DNA of 64,000 nucleotides from Aphelenchoides besseyi. Its lineage: Eukaryota; Nematoda; Chromadorea; Rhabditida; Aphelenchoididae. The position numbers and the translations under genes were made by a program. The stretch is taken from assembly GCA_024699855.1 (NCBI GenBank), contig JAMPIQ010000001.1, positions 16,430,001 to 16,494,000 on the forward strand, given 5' to 3'. Shown piece after piece: positions 33,561 to 45,047 of the stretch; position 1 is the first letter of the stretch; the number at the start of each line of letters is the position of its first letter. Under the pieces are notes generated by a model. That model saw only the letters and a program-made list of their open reading frames with translations, ran no database searches and was not told where the DNA came from.

Positions 33561-34420
33561 CGAGCGTCCCAATCATTGAAAAATTACCGGTAACTTCCGT
33601 TGAGCTATCACGCCTGCTTGACTACGCAACTTCTATCCGCTTCTTTTGTTATTGTAATTAGATTCCGCCGGGGCATCATCGCAATTGTCTGACTTCATGG
33701 CTTTAGTCGATTGTAAATCTGATCGTAGTATTTATTCCGTCTACTTATTCGTTTCCATCAGACTTTGGGTTTGTACTCACCATTTGTGTCTTAAGAAAAC
33801 GCATATAAACAAGTGCCAAATACATGGATCGAAGGTTTGATTCAGATTTCAACAAGTAATTCGGAGAGATTTTCGACCGAAGACATCACGAGTTTTCTTG
33901 GACTGAAAAAGGGAGAAGACACACCGCAAATATTCCCACGAGATCTCGACTTCAACGTTGGAATCAATGGCCGGACATCGACTCTACTCGTTTCACACGC
34001 TCCAACTGCCGCAACGGGACTGTCAAGGAGGTCGAATGGTTTGCAGCGGGAAAGAAGAACAAAAAGTCAACAGTCACGAATATGATACAAAAAGAAAGGC
34101 ATTATTTGTCGTAGAAAAGGTAGCTAATTTGTGTTATTGGAATCTTTCTTGGGCCAATACTCATCTATTAACTTCAACCCACTCATTCACATCGTGTCCT
34201 TCTTTCCGGTGGACTTATCGTGCGCGTGTACTTTTCGTGAAAATCGAGACCTTGTCATATCTCTGCATTCATCGTGTGTGAACTTCGACAAAAAAGAATC
34301 CATTTTCTGCGTTTACTTTGTCCTTCTGAAGTGTGTTATCCACCAGAACGGATCTTGTTCTTCTTTTCGCATGACGTTCGACTCGTTCATCCTCGACACT
34401 AAAAGGACTCGGTTGAGTTT
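33325..34420 (+). repeat. Segmental duplication, truncated copy (source 27484-28578)
   Basis: About 99% identical over 1.1 kb in direct orientation. Identity stops abruptly after GGTTGAGTTT at 34420, and at the left edge near TTTTTT at 33325. No repeat element is seen at the edges beyond short T runs. Confidence 0.95.
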
Positions 34421-34462
34421 GAACGAAAAGTTTTTGACAAAACATGAATCTTCTCAACGATC

Positions 34463-34894
34463 CTAAGAGTTTTCGGTGCATAATTTGTAAATGAGTTCAT
34501 AGGGTTCTGTTCCAATATGCAGTACCACTACTGTTCTAAGTGTTACACAATGTGTTCCTTTTCGTATTCGAGTTTCTTCTTTTAAACGTCGAATACGTGA
34601 AAGCTCGACTTCGACTTTAAACTTGTTACCCGAATCGTAACGAACAAAAAACCAAGTATGCGAACAAAAAGAAGAATCGACGGGAATAACGGCGCGCTGC
34701 GATTCGACTTGTTGTTCCGCTTTTACTGCATTGAAGATTCTCGACTTTTGCCATGGCTTTTTGTTTTCTGGTTCGTCCGTTTTTTGAGATTGACGTCTAA
34801 AGTCGAGGGCATCCGGAAAATCGATTCGTTTGCTGGATTCTTGCCGGTTTGTTTTCTGAAGTGTTCGGTTCTTGTTGGAAACAAGAGTCGTCAT
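34463..34894 (-). CDS. Hypothetical single-exon protein, 143 aa
   Basis: An uninterrupted minus-strand frame starts MTTLVSNKNRTLQKT, has a Lys/Arg/Glu-rich N-terminal half (FPDALDFRRQSQKTDEP), and a more structured C-terminal half (SHTWFFVRYDSGNKFKVEVE, LSRIRRLKEETRIR, CVTLRTVVVLHIGTEPYELI). Codon use is acceptable and the C-terminal half looks like a small folded domain, but no family is recognised. It begins just beyond the duplication edge at 34420. Upstream exons are possible. Confidence 0.4.
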   Translation of the reverse strand: MTTLVSNKNRTLQKTNRQESSKRIDFPDALDFRRQSQKTDEPENKKPWQKSRIFNAVKAEQQVESQRAVIPVDSSFCSHTWFFVRYDSGNKFKVEVELSRIRRLKEETRIRKGTHCVTLRTVVVLHIGTEPYELIYKLCTENS

Positions 34895-36730
34895 TTCCCA
34901 TTAATGTCACTTCTTTTATCGTTTGATCACGAAATCATAGTGTTCATATCCAATTTGTAAGGTCCTATAAATAACCCAACTGTGTAATCAATAGTCCAAA
35001 GAACCACTCCAAATTAGAAACAATAATTTCCTTTCGAGTTTCCGTCCACATGCTCCAATGCACTGGTTTCCAACGATTTCAACCACCGTCTTATTCTTTA
35101 GACGACTTGGTTTGGCTCATTGTTCGACGCCCACACATTTTTTGTCGTAAAATTCGATGGTGCGTTCCGTTCAAAGGGTCGTGTTCTCGAGAGAGCAGTT
35201 TGACCGACACACCAAACCATTGACACCTCATTATCTACAGTCTCTCTATGCGCCATTCAATCTCCAAGCGAAACAATCGGCTAAGAGCCATCGAATGAGC
35301 TTAAACTTTTCGCGACGCTTAAATACGTGACTTTAGCGTAGATGCAAAAACGAATTAGGTAAAACAACCTCGTCATCGATTCCCATCGGAGTGCACGGTG
35401 GGCGGAGAGAAAATGAATTCGATGGACAAAGTTAGCCATTTGTTTCGGCCATTGGAAATTAAAGTGTTTGACTTCAATCACGCAAAAGTGCTCGTTTCAT
35501 TGAAATCACAAACTCCTTTCTACCACCCACTCTTTCCGTTCGCTCACACGACAAATTCTCTTCATTCCCCTCTAATTAGCGGACTTGTATGGCAAATTTC
35601 AACAACAACCATCGGCTTAATGTCCGGGCTTTCGAATGGCAATAGTCGTTTTTTAACTTTGAAGCAAATCGTTTCGTCAATTTTATTTTATTGACCTTCC
35701 AAAATTCGTACGACTCGTGGCCGAGTTTTCATCGACTTTCCGTTTTGGCGTTTCGAATCGTGAGCTCAATTTCCCAGAAATCCGTTCTTTTGTCTTTTTT
35801 GGTGCCAAATTCGTGAGTATCGAATTCAGTTCCTGACCTCAAGCATGAAATTGCTTAATGCAGTCAACCCAGCAATTAACGTCAACGGAGTAAATGGATG
35901 CTTGTTGATGTCTGCATTACATCGGTTTAATGACTCGAATGACCATTTCTGGGCTTCCGATTTGGGTCGCTTCCCCGTTCGTTTGCTCACCAATGACGCA
36001 AATCACAGTGAAAAGTTTCCGGCATAGACCCCAGAAAATTTTCACGCTTCTCGTCGATATGCCGCCAATTTGAAGGCGATTGTTCGGTCGTCTTTTCGCT
36101 GATGACATTCAGTCAAGCGCGTGGATTTTCGGGTTTCTATCTTCCGTCTAAGCGAGAAGTTTCATTGGCCGGACGTGTGTTGTTCTTCACGGCGTTGTGG
36201 GAAACTTCGCAGCTTTCGACACCCACAGCTAAGTTCCGACTTGTGTCGATTGAATAGTCGAATTCGTTGAAACCAAATTTTGATTCCAGACATTTTTCCG
36301 TCGTTTTGCTGAGCGCCATGTAGTCACCAGAAGCACGCGATTTACATTTTTGTCGTTGTCTTCGCGCAACAAACGGAAATTCAATTGACGAAAATCGCAA
36401 AAGTTCGAAAATTTACGTGCAGCCAATGAAGAAGCTCGTATTTGCATTTCGAGCTTGAAGCGTGTAACTTGGAATTACATCCACTTACCCAACCATCTAT
36501 TCAACCTTTTAATAAGCGAGAATAACGAATCCCGTTTTGTCTGTGGGAATCCAATTGCCGATGGAAAGAGCATATTGGAGTGAACATCGTTAACGAGAAG
36601 TTCGTTTATTAACTTTGTTATTTTTCCTGCTGAAGTTTCATTAATTGACTTTGTTAACAATATGTAGTGACAGAAACTTTTTTGCTCATTCTTTTCATTC
36701 TCGTTGCTTGTACTTGTTTCTGTATTTGTC
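34895..36730. other. Intergenic, probable cho-1 promoter region
   Basis: Open frames here are short and lack coding character or splice partners. Nothing recognised. Confidence 0.5.
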
Positions 36731-38916
36731 ATGGATTGGTGGGATAGAATTCGTAAGTCATCTTCTAATCATACGTTCTTTGTCGTGTCATTTTGATATC
36801 CTTGTTATTTGATCGAACTTTTGATTTACAGAACAACTGCCGAAGATGGCGGATTACTTGGGAATCGTTGCAATTATCGTTTTCTATCTTCTCATTTTGG
36901 CCGTCGGTATTTGGGCGGGAAGAAAGACGGACGCACAGAAGGTAGCCGATGGGCAGCAAACGGAAGAGGTGATGTTGGCCGGTAGGAATATTGGCACGTT
37001 AGTTGGAATCTTCACAATGACCGGTAAATGATTGATATAAACGAGTGTTGGCATCGATACTTTCAGCTACATGGGTTGGTGGTGCTTATATCAATGGAAC
37101 GGCTGAAGCTTTGTACAACAATGGAATACTCGGTTGTCAGGCGCCATTCGGTTATGCACTTTCGTTGGTGATGGGTGGTATTTTGTTTGCTCGTCGAATG
37201 CGCGAAGAAGGCTACATCACAATGTTGGATCCGTTTCAAATCAAATACGGTCAACGAGTCGGCGGTTTGATGTTCATTCCCGCTCTATTAGGCGAAGTGT
37301 TTTGGTCGGCTGCGATTTTGTCTGCTTTAGGTATCTCTTTATTTTTACTGACTGATTAGGTTGAAATCTTTAGGAGCAACATTGTCGGTCATTTTGAACA
37401 TGGACATGAACATTTCGGTCATTCTTTCCGCATTCATCGCCGTTGCGTACACGTTTTTTGGCGGTCTATACGCCGTGGCTTACACGGACGTTGTTCAGTT
37501 GTTTTGTATTTTCATTGGTTTGGTGAGTGAGAGTTCACGACACCAATTGATCGTGTTGGTTTAGTGGGTTTGTATTCCGGCTTCGTTGCTTCAGGACAAA
37601 ACTACCGATCTGTCGCATAACGCCGCTGCGTGGCTTGGCGACGTTGGTGGTGCACGCGAGATTTCTCTTTGGTGGGACAATATGTTGTTGACAATTTTCG
37701 GTGGAATACCGTGGCAGGTAACGGAAACAACAATCTACTCATCTTCGTATTTTAGGTCTATTTCCAACGTGTTTTAAGTTCAAGAACGTCACGAGGAGCT
37801 CAGAACTTGTCGTTTGTTGCGGGCATTGGATGCATCATTATGGCGATTCCACCAGCGTTGATTGGTGCAATTGCACGAAACACAGATTGGCGCTTAACGG
37901 ATTATGATCCTTGGGGTAATGGGACGAAATCGGCAAATATTCCACCCGAACAAACTTCGATGGTTGTACCATTGGTTTTCCAATACTTGACACCAAAATG
38001 GGTCACGTTCATTGGATTGGGAGCTGTTTCGGCTGCAGTCATGAGTTCTGCTGACTCTTCAGTTCTATCAGCTGCATCAATGTTTTCACATAACATCTAC
38101 AAACTCTCTATCAATCCGGTGGTAAGTCCTTCAATAACTTTCTAGTAAACTTTTTAACGTTCAGGCATCCGAAAGAGAAGTCATTATGGTGATGCGTTTC
38201 GGTATTGTGATGGTTGGTATTTTGGCAACAATCATGGCTCTTACGATTCAATCGATTTACGCTCTATGGTGAATATGAAATAGAGAAGAACCGTAGTGAC
38301 TGTTGATTTCAGGTATTTGTGTGCCGATCTGGTCTACGTGATTCTCTTCCCACAGCTGCTATGCGTTGTGTATTTCAAGCGAAGTAACACGTACGGCTGC
38401 TTGTTGGGTTACATTGGTTAGTTAGATTGCTTTTTGGATTTTAATTTTCTGTTTAGTCGGAATGTTTCTTCGCTTATCCGGCGGTGAACCGCTTCTTCAT
38501 TTGCCTTCCTTTGTTCATTATCCGGTAAGCAATACGAAACTCGACAATTCAAAGTTCGTCTTTAGATGTACGATGCAGAAGCCGGAGTTCAATATTTCCC
38601 ATTCAAAACAATGTCAATGGTTATTTCGTTGGCTTGTTGTATTGGCGGAACATTGCTGAGCGAATACCTTTTCAAATCGGGTGTTTTGCAACCCGAGATG
38701 GACTTTCTGAATTGTGTCGTAAACGTTTCAACGGAACGCGTGGTCTTACCATCGGATACGAGTTTCAACGTTTCGTCCGAGACATTAGTGATGCAGAAGA
38801 TGCGAACACCCGAAAACGGCAGCACCGCCACAACCGGCACACCATCCGAACATACGGCGCTTACGAACGGCGGTGAACAAGTGCATCACGACTATTTGAC
38901 TGTCAGTCAGCCGTAG
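36731..38916 (+). CDS. cho-1: High-affinity choline transporter (SLC5A7 / CHO-1)
   Basis: Ten exons (36731-36752, 36832-37023, 37067-37330, 37374-37522, 37565-37717, 37756-38121, 38165-38268, 38313-38416, 38457-38524, 38566-38916) join in phase to 590 residues. The sequence tracks nematode CHO-1: [91 protein letters not shown], and [17 protein letters not shown]. It takes choline back into cholinergic terminals with sodium, the rate-limiting step for acetylcholine synthesis. Thirteen membrane segments are expected. The first 22-nt exon (MDWWDRIQ) is optional: an internal Met at 36846 (MADYLGIV) matches the usual start, so both starts are plausible. The C-terminus is hydrophilic and Thr/Ser-rich (EHTALTNGG). 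Confidence 0.95.
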
Positions 38917-39369
38917 AATTCTCTTCGTGTAAATAAGATTAATCCGAGTGAAAAGAACAAAGTAGTGGGTTAACACAGAAACAAGTTTATCTTTCAAATT
39001 TCAAGCAATACCATTGAATTCACTTCTTTTCGTCATGCATATAGCAATAAGTTGTGTTCATAGTCTCAATTCCAATTGTTCTCTTAAAATACGGGAATCA
39101 ATTTCTGAGTAACCGAACGCCCGTTTCCACTTTGCGATCTTCGTTTTACTTTGAACTCAAAAATACTCATCGATCTCCTTTCTCATTGTCGATTTGGTAG
39201 TTCTTCTTGGCAATAAATTTATTTTGTACATGACCTGAACATACTGAAAGACGGTAGTTTATTTCGAGTAATACATAACTAAGGACAATGGCAATGTTAA
39301 ATTAGTTCAATGAGAATAACCGGCTTGTTCACAGACTTCTTTTTAGCAGTAAAATTTCCTGAGAGCAAC
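38917..39369. other. Convergent 3' ends of cho-1 and ephrin
   Basis: AT-rich; AATAAA near 39212 suits cho-1. No coding signal. Confidence 0.5.
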
Positions 39370-42300
39370 TTAAAGAAGTCTTCTCCACGTCAAATCCAGT
39401 AGGAACAGAACACCGAGTAGAAGACAAACGGATGGTGAGTGATCGAAAGCTGAGTCTCGATCTGTTGCCGTTGATAAACCGGAAGACGAAGCCGAATTAA
39501 CAGCCGAAGTAAAGTGCTCCGGTTCGACCGTATGAATGATGTACGTGATTGGTTCAGTGAACGTGGAAACACGCGGTGATATCGAGTTTCTGAAGAGTCT
39601 GATTAATACTTAGATGATGATGCTTTTACCCTGTGGTTTCTCTCGCCTTCCCGTCTATCGGCTTTCGGTTGTTCAGATCGCGAATTTTGGACAACGGCGA
39701 TGAGTTGATGTCGTCAGAGTCGCCTATAAAGACTCTTAAATGTCAAGAAGTAATAGACTTACCGGCTCGCTGGACATCGAATTTCAATCGCATATTCCGC
39801 TGCAAACATAAACCACTCTGAGTGTTGTTCATGCCGCTTTCACTTCCGTTTGAGGTCGCTAAAACCGCTGATCATTGTCAGGTCCTGGTTTCTCACTTAC
39901 CGATCACGAAATACGATTGACCGGGATGAAATTCGATGGCCGACGGCAAAGGTGAGAAGTCGCGGAAAACAACAGATATCGACGATTGACGATCGGGTGT
40001 TGCACAGATTCCGAGAAGTCGATCTGTGGACCGCAACTCACAGGACTCATATTCTTCACGCGACACCTACAAGTTTGTTACTGTAATCGTAGTTTTGGGT
40101 CAATCAAAAGCCACTTTGTTTGGCGAAGCACGCATTCTGGTCATTAGCATACTCGCGCATTCAAAGTCCAAAGTCAAAAACAATTAGCGAGTGAATTTGG
40201 CTGCCCAATCAAAATAAATTTGGCCAATTGCCAACGACTTTCAATCCACCAATTTGTGCTCGTAAGCGGCTTCGTTATTCCGAAATTTGAATTGCGTTGA
40301 CCTTTCCATCGTACCATTCAATCTGTTGGCTCATTCATCATGTTTCTGACCCCAAAACGAGCGTATTTCGATAATTGTCGGTTTAATTCTCGACGAGTAA
40401 AAATCGTCTGCGAAAACGATCCGTTCGACCTCGACTCAGCAAACACAATCGAACGATGAGTCGTGAGCGGAGATCGAAAATCATTCGCCCAACTCCTTTT
40501 CAATGCTCTCAGATATGCGTCGAGAATCCGCGTAATCGAAAACTTTTTTGTGTTCACGGTCACCGGAAGTCGTAGATAAGATGCAAAAACAAAGCTTCTT
40601 GCTTCGCTTGTCGGGCTCTTAACAACTCGAATGCACGTCGTTGGTAGGCAGGAGACCGTTGGATTTGTTACGCTCACCCACTGCCTTTGCCATTAATTAA
40701 TTTTTTCGCACAAATCCGCCGCTCTCGGATTTTCGACGGTTTCGGTTTCCAGCTTCTACGGTGCCCGAGAGGACTTGAAGCGAACGGCTAAGCCATTCGA
40801 AAATTTGCGGTTCGGATCAAACGCATCGGAGCACTTGAAGAGCGAAATTGGGGTTCGAGCAATACGAAATGCTCACTCCTGCAATCGTAAGTATTGCAAT
40901 TGGCACGTGCCGTTTGCGGCACTTGTATGCGAGTTGTCAAGTGTATGAGGGAGGTTCCGAATGCTCAACGATTGAAAATCGAAACCCATCGGGCGGGTGT
41001 TTGTGTCGAGTTTTGTACGAGAAAGAAAAACGTTTTTGCTCGAATCCGCGCGCCATAACAATTGAGTCATCATTGGCGACGAGAACTCCCCCGGAGGCCG
41101 GGCGATTCATCCAAAGAGAAATTGGCGGTCAGTTGGCGACCATGCGGTCAATTGGATTTCTTGTCTCGACGTCCGAAATCAACGATAAATGAACCGGAAA
41201 GTCGAAGCGGAAACATCCGACTGATGACCGTCGAGATTTTTTGGCACAAACGAGTGTGAAAACTACGAAAGCCGTCGAACTCGACACCACCGATCGCCCT
41301 TCAGAAGTTAATCGAATTTACGGCGAACAATACCATCGAGTTGTTTTTGTGATTCGAGAGGACACGCAAATTGGATCCGCGCCTATTCACGATTGAGATA
41401 ATTAGTCTCGGAGTGGTTATTGCTGCTCATCACACGTTCGCTCAGCAGATGGCCAACAAATTAACTTGCGTTTTAATAGACAACTTACAACGAACAACTT
41501 GGAGAACTCGTACTCGTCGACGGGGGCCGGTCGCGGACAAATGATCGTAACACGATCCAAGAGCTGAACTTGTTTCACATGATCCGTGTTACTGATGTCA
41601 AATCTGAAAAAGAACAGAAGAAGGTCACATGTTCAATGAACTGTTTGATTGCAATAAGTTTTTCGATTAACTTTCCCTTCGTTTTGTTTTTGACCTTCTG
41701 CCGTTCGGTCGCCGAAAACGAGCAGATCGATTTGATTTACGACTACTGACCGCTCACTTGTCCCCTTCAATTCTCTTCCCCAATTGCCGCCGCATGCAAA
41801 TTCCGAAGCGTTTTGGCGGCTTATGCCAAAAACGGGAGGTTGATCGAAGAGCTGTAAAGGTCATTTCAATCGCTCGTATAGTCGAATCGATTCCTCAGTT
41901 CACGTATTGTTCTTTCAAACTAACAAACCAATCCCAAATGCAAACTCGACTGACCAGTCGGTTTACACACGAAATCGGCTTGTCGTAAAGAAACGACTAA
42001 TCTGTCTTGTCTTGAACTTTTTCGCTTAATCTCACAACTTCTTTTCCGCCGACCACTCACGTGTTTTTGCCGACTACTTTGTGCTACGTAGTGAGTTGAA
42101 CAAAAGAAAAACAAGTCCGCTAATTTGTCGTATAATCGAAGGCGTACGCTAACGATCGTGTTGGATTGAGAAATGACGATGCAATGAAACAGTCAACGAT
42201 ATCATAACCATTTCATTTGTCGGTTTCGAATTCTTTTCGAGTTTTTTCTTCGCTTGTATAACCAACCCCGAGTAATCTCTTCGAAAAGAGTTAAAACAAA

Positions 42301-43645
42301 GGGACTCTGCTTCGACTGGGTAAACAAGTCCACTCGACTAATTACCGGACTTTCGAGTCTCCGCGCGCACGAACATCATTTTGCACAAATGAGGAAACGA
42401 AACGAAAACAAAGACCAAGAAATGAGTCGAACGAAATGAACATTGAAATCAATTTTGAATTGGAAAGTTGTCAATAGAAGCTTTGGGTTTGCTGTCACTC
42501 AGTTTCTCGACAGTAGTCTTCGTAATTCAACTCTTAATCGGACCTCCCGAGGCCGACCAATCACACGTTTCGCACCGCTCGATTCCGATCGTCACCCGTT
42601 GAGAATTGCGGTGGTTGTTTAATCGTGTTAGTTTACTTATTCTGTTGATTCGTCCGTTTTTGGCTAAACCGTGGAATTCGCTCAATCTTTTTGCGGTTAA
42701 CGTAAATCGACACTCGCAGATTGACACCCAACGGTGAGAGAGGAATCGTTTTGCCCAAAAATCGTGTCACCCGCTGACAAAACTGACCATCTTGCTGCTA
42801 CTGATTGATAGTCTTGTTGTTATTCTTAGGGCTGATAAATTGCTCTTCGTGATTCCCGACAAACACCCTCCGGGAAGGAAATGTTCAGTTAAAACGTTTT
42901 GCGCATATTGATGCTCACTTCTCCGGACCTTAAACGATCTCCACTCCCCCCGACTTCAACTCTTCCAAGGGTTAAACGACGCGTTTTCGTGCGGAGGTCA
43001 ATCGCTTCCCGATTGCGGTAAAAACGGGCATTTTTCCACAGATTTTTTCGCCGTAAATCGATCCCGCAACGTCAATCAAAATGCGACGCTTGACTTTCCA
43101 ACATTTTTGAGCTTAAAATAACTCAGGCTGGAAAGTCGACGAAAATCAATTGCGATCTGTTCGTGCATGAAAAGAAGAAGTACAATCAAGATGGACAGGT
43201 CGAGTATTTTTGTTTGCATCTTCTTCACAATCCACTTTTACTTGTCATCAATCGGTTGACAATACGAGTGATCGGGACGGTGAACGCGAATTACGCCAAC
43301 TCGTTTGTTTGGCCTTGAAAAGATGACGAGCAGTTTTTTCTGCTTTCAACCGCCATCTTCGAAAAACACACACGGCAAACAGATGGATCGATTCGGCAAT
43401 TCGTGAAGGCGATTATGATTGAACGGCATGAGGATACCCCGCCGAACGTTCAGGAACCCCAATCGATCGGCTAACGCAAATGGTCACACTCAAAGCGCAA
43501 AAATTTGAGGCAATTTACAACGTAATAGCAGTTTCTCCGAAGGAACTTACATCGAATTCGTACTATTCCAATAGATATCCGGTAGTTTCTTCGCGCAAAC
43601 ACACGTGAAGATCAGGAAAATGAAGGGGAACGAAACTCGAGGCAT
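39370..43645 (-). CDS. Ephrin, probably GPI-anchored
   Basis: Six minus-strand exons (43645-43551, 41603-41489, 40066-39901, 39858-39763, 39723-39630, 39589-39370) join in phase to 261 residues. Exon 1 gives a signal peptide (PRVSFPFIFLIFTCVCA) and DIYWNSTNS, the ephrin N-terminal strand. Exon 2 has DRVTIICPRP and DEYEFSKLF; exon 3 has VSREEYESCEL, FRDFSP and EFHPGQSYFVI; exon 4 has ATSNGSESG, GLCLQRNMRLKFDV. The four conserved ephrin-fold cysteines are present. The C-terminus is a hydrophobic stretch (VCLLLGVLFLLDL) with only a short basic end, as in GPI-anchored nematode ephrins. Ephrins are cell-surface ligands of Eph receptors in axon guidance and epidermal morphogenesis. Introns 1 (1,947 bp) and 2 (1,422 bp) are far longer than others here and may hold enhancers. 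Confidence 0.92.
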
Positions 43646-45047
43646 AATCCAAAGCTCATTTGTCAATTCACGGGTCTCATCACAGGAGTTGAAGATCTCG
43701 AACTGAAACGACAAATTGAATTCGAAATCAAAACGCGTATGTGGATCGATGACCAAAAAACCGTTTACAATCCCCGATTTCGGTCGGTTGAGAACGAAAG
43801 AAGACGAGCAGGTAGTCGGCAGTTTTACAGCACCACAATACGCGCCTTATACAATTCCTCTTTTAATTTAACCGCAGATTCAGAATTTACAATCAACTAC
43901 GCAACAATCGCTGGTTAATGACCTCCAGGAACATATTCTTCGACGCCATTAAAACCCAACACGGGTATCAATTCGATCGACTATAACCACACGCTGATAA
44001 AAAACCCCCACCGACTACTCGTCCACTCATCAACACCCGCTTGTGAACAGCAAACGGTCGCGCAGTCGACTCAGTAAAAAGAAAAAGTGGGCGGAGTCTG
44101 CGGTTCTCTGCGACGATTTGCGGTTATGTGGACAATTAGAAGATGAAGGGAGGAACAGGTGCTTCGAGGACTTCACTGAGGGGCTCTCTGGACAACCGAT
44201 TTGATGGCAATTAAAACTCCCGTGTGTAATTGAAATCCTCGAAAAAAACGCTCGAACTGACTCCACGGCTTCTGACTTTCGACCGCTCATTTGCGTGTCT
44301 AAATGGGAGGACTTCCTTGAAGCGATGTCGAGACCGCTAAACAAAATTCTGTAGAGGCTCCGTTTTTTATTCAATTTCAAAGTCGCCGCTCTGTTTTGGC
44401 CATTGAGCTCGACATAAAAACGCAACAACGACGCCAATTGATGGCCGATGAGTCTTCGGGTTTCCGTTTTTGGTCGTTTCGCTGCTAATGAACTTCGAAG
44501 CTGCACAAAAAAGGAATAACAATTAATTCTAAATGAGCAGTAAAACTTGGAAATGGGATTGTGAATGGTGTTCGTGGGTTCGTTCTACCGCAAACTGGGG
44601 ATGAAAATACAAAAGTCGAGTGGAAATCGTTGTTTGAGTTTCCCGCCAATTTCGCTGTTCGAGAGCGGTCGGCTGAACGTCGGATTGGTGGCTGAAAACT
44701 GCAACATTGGTTGACAAAAAGAATTGGAGTTTTCAAACCGATTATTAATTTTTAATTTGCCGGAAAATTGCGAGCGAAGTTTGTTCTCGCGAGCGATCAG
44801 TGGGTTCTTCGGATTGTCGTTTTGGAGACGTTGCCGTTGATTAACTTCGTTTTTGTTGTGAAGACGTTCGGCACTCGAACAACAACCGTTAACTTTGTCT
44901 CAATTGAAATTTGTGGTATTGACTTCAACTCGCGTCCCAAACTTTGCAGTTCCGTGGCATCTTCAATTCGCGTGTTTGGTTTCCGTTGGTTGGCTTTCAC
45001 GGACAGTTTGCAGGTTAAGGCTCCGTGGCAGCGGACCGAATGGTCAG
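43646..45047. other. Shared upstream region of ephrin and TTC7
   Basis: The two genes diverge from this 1.4 kb. A minus-strand open frame at 44506-44030 (158 codons) is Ser/Arg/Lys-rich without family or splice signals and is probably chance. A TTTGCAG at 45007-45013, 34 bases before the TTC7 ATG, may be a 5' UTR or trans-splice acceptor. Confidence 0.45.

Noticed and set aside
36475..36732. Minus-strand 85-codon open frame starting at the cho-1 ATG
   Set aside because: It overlaps the cho-1 first exon head-on, has no family or splice partner, and its composition fits AT-rich promoter sequence.
44030..44506. 158-codon minus-strand frame upstream of ephrin
   Set aside because: Arg/Ser/Lys-rich, no family, not linked by splicing to the ephrin signal-peptide exon.
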